Source of the DNA: Dactylonectria macrodidyma
Taxonomy: Eukaryota > Ascomycota > Sordariomycetes > Hypocreales > Nectriaceae
Reading direction: 5' to 3'
DNA: 64,000 bases
Assembly (NCBI GenBank): GCA_020744425.1
Contig: JAGMUV010000036.1
Location: 1 to 64,000, forward strand
The notes below the pieces were generated by a model. It had not been told where the DNA came from and did not search any database. It saw nothing but the letters and a program-made list of their open reading frames with translations. Of the stretch, positions 1 to 10,300 are shown one piece after another (position 1 is the first letter of the stretch; each line of letters begins with the position of its first letter). The position numbers were made by a program, and so were the translations under genes.

Positions 1-110
1 CTATGTCGTCAACTCCAAGAGCCTTGGTCATGAACCCGCGGGCGTATAACCGCGCGATCATGACAATGGATGAGAGCACGATGAGGCAGACATTGAGTTG
101 AAAATGGCGG
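1..110 (-). pseudogene. Possible N-terminal fragment of a fungal rhodopsin-like integral membrane protein, running off the left edge
   Basis: One minus-strand frame reads a hydrophobic helix followed by RLYARGFMTKALGVDDI. This looks like the first transmembrane helix and following loop of the fungal rhodopsin-like (SAT5-type) membrane proteins, where a charged loop ends in a G-x-D-D motif. No ATG is in frame upstream: the nearest ATG, near 150, is in another frame. It is therefore a decayed copy, or the start lies in an unseen exon. The rest of the gene would be outside the window. The call rests on about 35 residues only. Confidence 0.35.
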
Positions 111-3039
111 GTCCCTGAGATTTGGCCCCGCTGTCCAGTTCGCTCGCCATGCTTCCGTGTCACTGCGATGCAACAATACTCTAGTTGGTTCAGCGTGGAT
201 GGAATCTTTCGGTATGCCGCACGCGGGGACGCTCATGTAAATGCCTTGCAGTAGTAAAAAGGATCTGCAGACATCAAGGGAACATGCATGTGTCAGATAA
301 CCGTTACGCCACTAGCAAAAGTGTAGGCCCACACTTAGTGTGGGATAATAGTACCCATTATGACACTCACATGGGTCGGAAAGGGCGGGAACCTCCGCGG
401 GCGGCTTCCCAAGAGGTGCGTGTCGCCTAGCGCTCTAGCTTGGCTTAGCGTAAGTTTAGTGCCCAGAACCTTTGACATGTCAGGAGGTTTAGCGACATAT
501 TACAGGCTGGGCGTCTTTTGAGTTTGAGTAGTGGATCGTTCAATTGGGCGAACCGGTGATACAGAATGTGGGTTCCGACTCGTTTCCTCGAGAATGACCG
601 GATGGATGGGAAAACGACTCGCGGAATGATTGAAGACGCTAGGCCAGAAAGTTCATCAGAAAGGCTACACTCTCGCTCCTTGCAGACATGGAAGGTTCAA
701 GGGAGATGGTATCTGAGTAAGCGGGTAGCATCTTCCACACAGGTCTCTCTACCTGACACTTTTGACAGACCGAGCAAGAGGCATGAGTTGAAGTCAAAGT
801 CGCAAGCGCTACAAAGTAAGGCCAGCGAGTGAACGTGCCATCCATGAGATCCGCACTGGGATGGCAACGCTAGAGACATCTCCCTCGGGTTCAACATTTC
901 CCCTGAAGAGGGGCGTTTGTCAGCGGTGGCTCCAGCGCTCGAGCAATCCAAAAGCCCGAGCGCACATCCAGCTTCGCAAGAGAACGCGGTGACTGGACGC
1001 CCCAAACATTGCCGAGTCATTTTGTGCTTATGGGATGAGCATTCGCTTATTTCGCGTCGAGGTTAGCTAGTCGACGCCTCGTCGGGACGTGGTGGAGATT
1101 GATCCCCAGCGGGACCCGATCCTCGGATCGTGGAGCCGAGTCAGTTTCCGGTCGCGAATGGTTCGAGAACTTGAGCAGCGACTTTGAATGGCCGATGGGT
1201 AAGTGTTATCGGGGAATCCGACATCGTTGTGCACTGGGAGTGGCTGATTCTTACAGTGGCGGGAACCTTGCCCAAGGTCTAGAACGTCTTGCTTACCACT
1301 TGGCTGGGGCGCCAATCTTCAAAAGGGTCTTAAAAGACGCTTAATATGCTCACGACATGGCTGCTCGGATAATGCCATCATCCTTACTTATCGATAATGA
1401 AAGTTGCTTGGAAAAGAGGCGTTGTTGATATGGAGGGCTGTCCAGTCGCTCCATGTGCGTTGACTGACGAAGGTAGCGCATTGAGGGGGTGTCTCGACGG
1501 AATACACGGCGACAGAGTGGGTTATTATACTCGCCAGCGGTGTTTCAGGCTGGCTGTGGCTCTGATCCGCGCCTTGGGGCACTCCGCGTCGATGGCTGCC
1601 GCGAGTTCGATGAATCGGTGACGTGGGATGAAGCGAATCAGGCTGCAGCTCGCAGCGAGTCCATTGAACAGCTGCAATCATGTGACGGTCAAGGTTCCTA
1701 ACGTAGTAAACCGTAACCTGTTTGGTTTATGTTGGCAGTTGTAACGGGCGTGGCGTACTGAGCGTAGGATGGCGAATCACGTCTGATAACGTCAAGGAGT
1801 ATTCTTGAGTAATCAAGTTGTATTGAAAGCTGGAGAACTATCTAGACAGGGAAGTGGGAATGAGTGAAGTTATATATACTATTCTGATTTGCTTGGTCGA
1901 TCGTGGTTTTGTGAGTCGAACAGAGTCGAACCGACCTCGTTCAACTTGCATGTGGCGAACAACCTTATTGGTCGGCACGGAATGTGTGATGTTCCGTCTT
2001 CACACCGTTCCCATCTTGGGTCGTAACAAATCAGGCTCGGCCGAACTTCGCAGCAATACCGGTCTTATATCCTAAATCTATTCACACGAGAGTAGGTTTG
2101 CTCGTGCAATCGCACCTGATGTGAACGAGACCCCAGAGACCACCCGAGTTTCATCTCCACTAGCTCATCTGCCCTATCTTCTTATCTTGTCATGCTACCA
2201 TCCCCTAACGCCTCTCACTAGCTCTTCCTATCAGCGGGGCTGCCGCGGCTCAATTGCTGATGTACCCCTGGCGTTGCGGCCGCACGGACTGGTGGCGTCA
2301 GGCTTCAGCGCTTAGCTGAGAGACGGCGTCCACCTTTCCGCTTCCCCGGGTCGCTCGGGGACATTCGCTAGATGACAAAGCGGGCCGGACAGTGATCTAT
2401 CACAATGATCTACTGTACCTTTGAGTTGATCAATGGTGCGGTTGAATCCATAAAGCTTTGCCGAAGGTAGGTCGCGTGAGGGCGGCTAATCCTCGACACC
2501 ATCCCGCAATATCCCCTCCTTGGGTCCGATTAACTAGGTGCTCAACAACGACAGGCAAGAGACAACGATGGAGCTTACCTGTGGCTTGGAAACAAGGTTC
2601 ACGCTCAGTGTCAAGGCGTCAAGGTGGCTTGACAGGTTGTCTACACTCTACTCCAACCCTCTTCAGGCCACGCAAGAGAACGATGAAAGAATCTCTGAAC
2701 GTTCCGCAAAACAAGAACAAAACAATGACTATAAAATTCCAAAAATCTAAGGGTCTTCTGCCTACTTCCTTAAACACGAATCTTTTTGTAGATGTTCATT
2801 ATTGCTATAGAAATTGCCCATTCGTGAGAACAAGCTCCGGGGGTACCAACTTGGCTACACCAAACTTAGAATTGCTGCCAGAGATGTCACTCCGAGTAAG
2901 GATCGCACTCTAGACCGTCGCCATCAGCCCCTGAAGGTGACAGCCCCGACCATAAATATCGACGTCACCTGCTGGCTTCCACCCTGCTCCGCAATCCATA
3001 ATACTCGGCAGAGAGGGCTGCCCCACAGCTTCAGTGTCC
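111..3039. other. 2.9 kb stretch with no supported gene
   Basis: Only short, overlapping reading frames on both strands are present, with no recognisable domain, no convincing intron pattern and no terminal repeats that I can pair. The part closest to 3040 should hold the promoter and 5' UTR of the downstream fusion gene. I see nothing else I can support. Confidence 0.5.
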
Positions 3040-5423
3040 ATGTTCCTCGACAAAGACAAGAGAGCCGTCTTCATCACCGTTACGGTGACATTTCTTGTTG
3101 CCAGCGTTTTTGCTGTAGGCCGTGTCGTCAGCCGCTTCGGCATCGTGAAGCGCCATGGCCGGGACGATTATGCCTTTATAGCAGCATGGGTGAGACGCAC
3201 ATACGCGTATGACACGACGGCGACTAACACCATCAGATCCTCGCCTTTGGGCTATCATTCACAGTCGGGTTCGGTGCCTCCATGGACTTTGGTGATGGGG
3301 ATGGGGACACCACACGGCTGCGGACCCAGTATACCGCCATGGTCATGTTCATTCCGGCCCTGACGACGGCCAAGATCTCGATCCTCCTCCTCTACCTCGA
3401 CATCGCGCGGCAGTCGCAAAAGTTCCTCCGCGTCGGGTCCTACGTCACCCTCGTGGTTGTGTCAGTCGGAGGCGTCATCTTGACTTTCATGACGGCCCTG
3501 CGCTGCCGTCCCGTGGAGGCGGCGTACAACTTCGCTGCCCGGGACCCCAGCTGCATCCCCATCCAGAACATCTGGCTGAGCGCGTGGCCCGTTAACATCG
3601 CTACCGAGCTCGCCATCCTCGTTCTGCCCATCCCCGCACTGGCGACACTGCCGTTGACGCCGTGGAGGAAGAGCATGGTGATTCTGTCGTTTATCCTCGG
3701 CGTCATCTTCATCGGCGTCATTGACGTGGCGCGCATCTACAATCTTCAGCTAGCCGTCATCAACCTTGAGCAGGCGACCGCGCCCAGGTCCGTCAACGTT
3801 GGCATGGCGCTTCTGTGGTCGGCGGTAGAGGTCAACACAGCCGTCATTGGGGCCGCTATCCCGACTCTTCGCCCGGTGATTAGACGACTGACGCCATCCA
3901 ACACGTTGCGCCTCACCTCTCATGGAAGCACGCGGACATCGCTGCAATTTTTTCCATCCCAGGCAGCCTCCCCGAACTCGCCAAGCCCCGATGCGTTGGA
4001 GCATCACAGTAACAGGGCTGGTTCTCTCGCAACATCTCCAGCACTCCCAGAACAAGACACCGTCTACTTTGGCTTTATCAACCTGGAGCAGCCCAAGTGC
4101 ATCGTCGACATGCGTGGCTCCGAATGCGTCAAGTACTGCGCCGCCATCAACCTGCTCCTCTTCCTCAACGGCTTCATCCTCGTCATGCTGTTTTCCATCA
4201 ACGCGAGCATACCCATCGTCAAGACCCACACGCAGGCCGTGGGCATGTTCTCAGCCTGCTACGTCGGCACCGGCATCCTCACCCCAACAATCGGGTATGC
4301 GATCCTGCGCTACGTCGGGCTCAAGGCCACCATCGCGACATCCCTAGCCATCTCGTGCGTCGGAACACTCATATTCTGGCCTTGCGGGGCTGTCGGGTCG
4401 TATCCCGGCTTCGTCGTCGGTAACATCTTGGTCGGAGCAAGCCTGGGCATCATGGAGATGGTCGCCAGTACGTTCAACAGTCTCTGTGGGCCGCCCAGTT
4501 GCGCGACAGCCCGAATCTTGATTGGCACCGGTCTGGAAGCCCTTGGGGGCACGTTGAGCTCGGTGCTCGCGAGCAAGATCCTCGACATCAACGTGGAGGA
4601 CACTCACAATCTGGTAGCACTACAGTGGGCTTACCTCGTCATTGCACTATTCACCGTCCTGCTCGGCCTCTTCTACTGGTATGTGCCGCTCCCCCAGGTC
4701 ATGGAGACCGAACTGCGGACCCGGCCGGGCATCCTGGCCGTGGACCCTTCCGAGAAGCACCTCGGCGTGGTCCCTGTTATCGTTGTCTCTCTGGGAATTG
4801 CCGCCCTGTCTAGCTTCTGTGCCGCCGGGGCGTTGGCGAGTCTCCGAACCTCCATCGGCAGTGTCCTGTCCGTCGTGTCGAACAGAACCAAGACGGCGCT
4901 GGAGCTACCGATCCCTGAGTTTCAAACCTCGCTCACAGCCATCTACGCCGCTGGTCAATTCCTATTCGCCCTCGCGAGTCTCTTCATCCCCCCGCGCGTC
5001 ATCCTGCTCTTGGCGTGCGGAACCGGCATCGCCCTCGCGGCAGTCATCTCTTCGGTTTCGTTTCCATCGGCCGCAATGGTCCAGCAGGTGACTATGGCCT
5101 TGTCGATCCTCCTGGGGGGGATCCCCAATATAGTCATAGCCATTGCTCTCCGAGGCCTCGGCTGGTGGACTGCTCTGGTTTGCGGCCTGTTGGTTAGCAT
5201 CTGTAGCCTGGGAGCAGGCATCTGGCCATGGGTCATGTTGGCTGTTTCAACCAACAAGTCGGCACAATACGCGTACTTTATCGTCGTCGCTCTCTTTGCG
5301 GTATGCGCTGTTTTCCCTCTCTACCTCAACCTGGTCCGCTCCGCCTGTGGTCGGGAGCGACCCCCTGGTTGGGGCTTCATCGGCGCTGTATTTCAGCGAC
5401 GTTCTTGTCAGGTACAGGTGTAA
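3040..5423 (+). CDS. Predicted fusion membrane protein: fungal rhodopsin-like domain plus FHS/fucose-permease-type MFS transporter
   Basis: Two exons, 3040-3189 and 3237-5423, give a 778-residue protein. The 47 bp intron (3190-3236) starts GTGAGA, has a GACTAAC branch site and ends CAG, in phase 0. I chose the ATG at 3040 because the first helix follows at once. Residues about 10-270 look like the seven-helix fungal rhodopsin (SAT5-like) family, including RDDYAF after helix 1 and NIATELAILVLPIPAL. A serine/proline-rich linker of about 55 residues follows. Residues about 340-760 look like an MFS carrier of the fucose-permease (FHS) type, with TILTP-like helix ends, CGPPSCATARI and VALQWAYLVIALF. 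The plasma membrane is the likely site. Substrate and ligand are unknown. The reading frame is open across the join, so no stop or intron signal separates the halves. A merger of two former neighbour genes is the simplest origin. Confidence 0.8.
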
Positions 5424-5483
5424 GGGGCACACAAATTGTGAGGGAACGACCACGTGACTTTCATACTTTATGAATAGTCTCAT

Positions 5484-6062
5484 TTATGAACATTTGTGTA
5501 AATAGCTTAAGTCAGAGTTTTCCTTAGGAATCTCTTTCTCTCCTCGTAAACAATCATTTTGCCCAAGTCGCACTCGACCTCGTTCGTGCTCTTGTCCCGT
5601 CACAATCCAGCTATACTCGCCCTCCCGGATATCGAAATACCAATTGACGGCCATTGGGGTAAAAGCATTGAATCTTGAGGCCTCCTGAAGTTTCCCTATC
5701 TTCGTCTTGATAACTGGATGGCGTTTCATGAATCTGGATATCCAGTATACACCGATAGGCCTTTCCCGGCCTTGTTGTCTCAAGAGGGCAGCGATGGTGG
5801 CGCGAACTTGACTGTGAGAAGGAGCATAGCCCAAGGCCTCTTGTCGAAGTATCCAGGTAACAAATCCGGTCTCTTGAGACTTGGATAACAACTGGGCAGG
5901 CTGGGTGACTTCAGATTTAGACGGTATGCCTCTTAGTCGGGCAGAAAGAGTGGTCTGAGGGACGCTATGGTTCTGGGCGGCTTGGCCCTGGGAGAGGCCA
6001 TTATCTGTGACATCTAGTATGGCTTCAATAACATTATTCTCTGTATAAGACCTTTGAGGCAT
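5484..6062 (-). pseudogene. Truncated pogo-family transposase, N-terminal DNA-binding half only
   Basis: From the ATG at 6062 the minus strand encodes a psq-type helix-turn-helix (EAILDVTDNGLSQGQAAQ) and a CENP-B-type HTH region (LRQEALGYAPSHSQVRA). It then reaches FNAFTPMAVNWYFDIREGEYSWI near 5612. It aligns well with the intact pogo transposase at 59239-61003 up to that point. The continuation expected there, with the first catalytic Asp (VDEGG), is missing and an unrelated basic tail follows to 5484. The DDE domain is absent, so the copy is dead. The break at about 5612 is probably a deletion or recombination junction next to the fusion gene. The reading frame also extends upstream of 6062 through non-homologous sequence that I do not count as coding. 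Confidence 0.75.
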
Positions 6063-6180
6063 TTTCGAGGCGATTGTGGAAGGGTGGTATAGAGAAAAAT
6101 TTGATGAAGCTTCGGGGAAGCTGGGTGATGACGGAGGAATTTTGAGACATTTTACATTAGTGCCATGCGACTGGGGCCCC

Positions 6181-6260
6181 ATAGGCACACGCCTAGGCGC
6201 GCCTCCACTCCTGCACGCGTGGGCGGCGCCGCCTAGGCTCACGCATCCCGTGCGCTAAAC
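6181..6260. repeat. GC-rich palindromic repeat unit, left copy
   Basis: The unit begins ATAGGCACACGCCTAGGCGC and runs on through about 36 bases that are repeated directly at 14561. Its second half contains GGCGCCGCCTAGGCTCACGC, which appears inverted in the right-hand copy. Both halves share the CGCCTAGGC core, so each copy can fold into an imperfect hairpin. It lies just outside the left end of the piggyBac-like element. Confidence 0.7.
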
Positions 6261-6357
6261 TCAGGGGCCCCATCCCACGAGTGCTCACAAGACAACACCT
6301 CGGTAGCTTTTGAGGGGTCAGGCCAATTAAAATGCCGCAAATTAAAGGTACATCTTA

Positions 6358-6660
6358 TTACGCCTTTTTTCTATTATGATAGATGTACCAACAGTAGTCA
6401 TTGTTACATAACGCGACTTGGCACACACTACACCAATATCTCGTCCCTACCCGGATCTTGTTAGCATCACCCGGCCCTAACGGCTTCCTCCTTTTCTGAC
6501 CTTTTGACCTCACTTGACCTTGCCGAAAGCCCTGACAGCATACGCAATCCACAGGGTTCTTCCGACGGACAAGATTATGCTCAATTGGCCGTGTTTCGGT
6601 GCCCTCATCTTCCAATTCCTCCCCTGCGCGATATCTCTTCCTTGACTGACTTTCATGACC
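6358..6660 (-). pseudogene. C-terminal cysteine-rich domain of the split piggyBac-like transposase
   Basis: The minus strand reads ALFNTYGHESQSRKRYRAGE and then a zinc-binding region with CVCCQGF, WCSVCQVALC and CWYIYH. This Cys/His pattern matches the C-terminus of the second piggyBac-like fragment at 36435-37124. The upstream sequence aligns with the point where the core at 12752 breaks off. It is therefore the displaced 3' end of the gene at 12752-14409. It has no start of its own and cannot be made in frame with the core while Helitron 1 sits between them. Confidence 0.75.
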
Positions 6661-7382
6661 GTATGTGTTGAATAATGCATTATTCAGCCCGAAGGGCGTT
6701 TTTTCAGCCCGAAGGGCGTTTTACTCAGTCAGAAAGAATCGAGCATAAAACCTCTTCTGATTGGCTAACTGGCCTGGCCTGTACTCAACTCGTGCTGGAA
6801 TTGGTCGGCTGATGCTGATGCTAATAACGCCACCAAATGAAGGCCTCGCCACAAACCCCTGAGCGTTGAGTATGTAACTAGCTAGCCAGCTCTCTGAGAG
6901 CTTTCAGTTCTTCTTTTCTTAAATTCAATTAATTTGTTGGTTTCTAAGCACGCTTCTGGCTGAATAAGCTCTGTGCCCCTTACACCACCTACATGGCGGC
7001 TGCTTCCCTTTTCCGTCAAATCTATCAAACCCATCAGGTTACTAACGGTATCTAGGTTCACATATCACCTCCGCAGCCGACCTACGTCTCTAGATTCCCC
7101 GGTTACCCTGCCTCCAGGCAAGCAGTGCGGTTTCCTCCTTCCCTGTTCATTCAGACCTATTCTAACTACCTTGCAGACAACCTGCCTATCGAGATCTATC
7201 ACGGTATTTGACCTCTGGGCTGTCAGACAATTCCCTTGCACAGGGTTTGAAGCGGTTTTGTAAGCCGCTAGCACCACCTACGGGTGTGTTTTGCCGCAGC
7301 CACGTACGCCCTCGCAAAGCCTCCCTGCCCGAGCGATATCTAGCAGTCTAGGTGGGTAAGAGGTGGATATATATACGGTCAG

Positions 7383-10300
7383 ATGGAGGACGATACACCC
7401 CAGGCAGTCCGCAACTGCCGTACCTGCAAGCGAGACCTGCCCGAAGTCGAATTTCGAAGCGTCAAGGACCCTACGTAGTTTACAGGACAGTGTACTAGCT
7501 GTAGGGCACGCCAAAAGGAACGGGTAACCGAATCTCGAGCCGCCGTTGCCGCCATGCGGAATATCGCCTTGAGGCTATCGCCACGCAGAGCCACGAAAAG
7601 GACGGATTCGCTAGCTAACCTGACGCCTCCAAGGCGGACTGCGCCAACGCCTACGTCTGTAAACGGCTTACAACCTCCTGCCACGCCTGCTCTATTCCGT
7701 CGCCTGGCGCCCACACTCCAGGGACTACCTAGACCTCTGCTGGGGCCATCTACCCCAAGCGCGGTAGAGGGACCTTCCCTTGTCACTCCTACCCTTAGCC
7801 TGCCAACAGTAGTTCTGGGCACGCCGATTCCTCAAACGCCAATTCCTCAAGGCACTCTTCCAACGGCTCCTGTTGTGCTAGGCACGCCTATACCACGGGA
7901 ATCGTTCCCTGCCACACCTTCATTACTGCCACAGGGTCATTGCCGCGGCCGTTATACACGTCAAGGCACCTTTAACCCACGACCACGGCCAGAGCCTCAA
8001 GAGCGACAGTTTGATCAGATCGTTGATCCACCTTTTGCAGTGGATCTTAACTTGCCTGCCCTTAGTGAGGAGGATCAGGCGCTTGTGCGGGAGTTCTATA
8101 CCGCCCTGGATGACGAGAAGATGCATAGTTGCATTCGCTGCCGGGAGCATTGGTTCGAAATGAAGAGAAATAGCTTGAAAATCTGCAGCCGCTGCATTAG
8201 TCGAGACAGGGAGAGAAACCCTAACGAGCCCTACTTCTTTAGCGCTGCGAATAACCTTGACTTCGGGGAAGTCCCCGGTAATCTACCTGGCCTAACAATG
8301 GTTGAGGAGATGCTGATTGCTAGGGTTCACGTACACGTGAAGGTCCTACAGGTACGTGGTGCTCAATACAAATACCGCGGTCACGTTGTCCACTTCCTTC
8401 GCAATGTTGGTAGGCTATTTGAAGAGCTCCCAGTCCTACCTGAAGAGCTAGATATCGTACTCCTGCGGCCTCCTAATATGGAGGGCGACCTTCACTTCCA
8501 GCAGCAGTTTGCTCGCGATTTCCGGGTACGCCGCTCATGCCTGTTGACCTGGCTCCATTACCTACAGCGCCACCACCCGGGCTATCGCGATATCGTTGTG
8601 AGGCAGGATCGCTTGCAACGGCTTCCTCTTGATGACAGCATAGTTGCTTCCATTGCTTGCCAAGTGGCTGACATACCTGACGGCGAGGTCCCCCAAGGTC
8701 CGGTTGAGGAGGCTGTAGAAGAGGATCCTAGCGATGCCGACGCATCAGCCATCCCGAATTTGCAGGTTACCGATACCGAATTAAACGCCCTGCAGTCCCG
8801 ATTCCTTCATGGTACTCCTGACCCTGAGCGTATGACTGATCTTGAGCATATGCCGCCTAGCGCGCAGGCTCAACACCAGATGCCACTACCTTCCATTCGC
8901 AGGACTCCTATCAATGAATTCAACCGTTCCCAGCCGCTGTTAACGCTCGCGTTCCCTACCCTCTACCCTGACGGCAAGGCGGACTTCGTGGAGCCTCGCC
9001 TACGGAGCATCACGTACCAGGACTACCTTGCCCATGCGATGAGATGGCAAGACGGACGTTTTGCCCGCCATAAGACGTGGCCTTTCGTCGCCCTCAACAC
9101 GCTGTTACGTGCGCAGGTCAGAAAGCGAAGCAACTACTTCGTCAAGCAACACGAAGGCCGCCGTCAACCTCTTACGCGCGCTGACATAGAGGAAGCGATG
9201 GCTAAGCCTGACGAGCCAGAGGCTCAGGCCCTGATCCAGTCGATCACGCGCCAAGCCGCCGTAATCAGGGGCACCCGTCCATATTGGTATAAGCAAAGGA
9301 AGGAATTGGAGGCATATGCCTACAATCTAGGCAGGCCTGGCCTTTTCATTACAGCAAGTGCAGCTGATTACCACTGGGAGTCCCTGTATCGTCATATGCC
9401 TCGATTCCAAGAGTGGAAAGCAGCTCCTGAGGCGGCGCGGATGACTCTGTCCCGGCAATTACTGCGAGACAACGCCCACATTGCCGCTTATCACTTCCAT
9501 AAGCGTTATACGCTCTTTAGGACTATTGTCCTGAAGCAGAAGTTTAACCTAACGGACTTTTGGGGTCGCTACGAGTGGCAGGGCAGGGGTTCCAGTCACC
9601 ACCATGGGCTATATTGGTTAAGTGGTCACCCAGACTTAGATCCTGATAATGGTCAGTCCCAGGAGCGATTCGCCAGAATCTGGGGATATCACGTATCTGC
9701 TGTGAACCCAGAGCCTCAGCGGGTACAGGCGCCTGGGGAAGGGAATCCCCTGATCAGTAATCTATTGGGGCATCCCCTTACAGTTCAGTTCCTATCAATG
9801 GTAGTCAACCGCGTGCAGCGCCACCGCTGCAACAACTACTGTATGCAGCTCAACAAGCATACCAAGCAGGTAGAGTGCCGCTTTGGGTTTCCTCACGGGC
9901 AGCGCCTACTAGCCTCCCTTGAAAAGGTTCCCCATTCTAAGCACTGGAGCTTCAGGGGCGAGCGGAACGATAGCCAGATTAACCACTACAACCGCTTGCT
10001 TACCGTTGCGTGGCTAGCCAATACAGATGTCTCGCCCTGCACGAGCCTACAGCAGGTAATCGATTACGCAGCCAAATACTGCTCCAAGTCGGAAAAGAAG
10101 AGCGAGTCTTTTGCCCAGATTGGGAAGACCTTGATGCCCCGGGTCAAGGACCACAACCCCCTGATTTCCTTCACGTCAAAGCTCCTAAATCAGCTAGTTG
10201 CTGAGCGGGATTACTCAAAACAGGAGGTTAGCCACTTGCTCCTCGGCCTGCCGTTACAGGAGGGCTCACGAACCTGCCTATACGTTGATTGCCGTAATCC

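Noticed and set aside
2458..2913. 151-codon frame upstream of the fusion gene
   Set aside because: No domain, low-complexity composition and an overlapping frame of similar quality. No support as a gene.
3750..4813. Several long frames inside the fusion gene in other phases and on the other strand
   Set aside because: They are shadows of a GC-rich coding region; none has a domain, while the sense frame has two.
6063..6242. N-terminal extension of the truncated pogo transposase frame
   Set aside because: The extension runs through the GC-rich palindromic repeat, and the intact pogo relative starts at the position equivalent to 6062.
6973..7263. 96-codon frame in the Helitron 1 leader
   Set aside because: No similarity to anything recognisable, and it lies upstream of the only known gene of the element.
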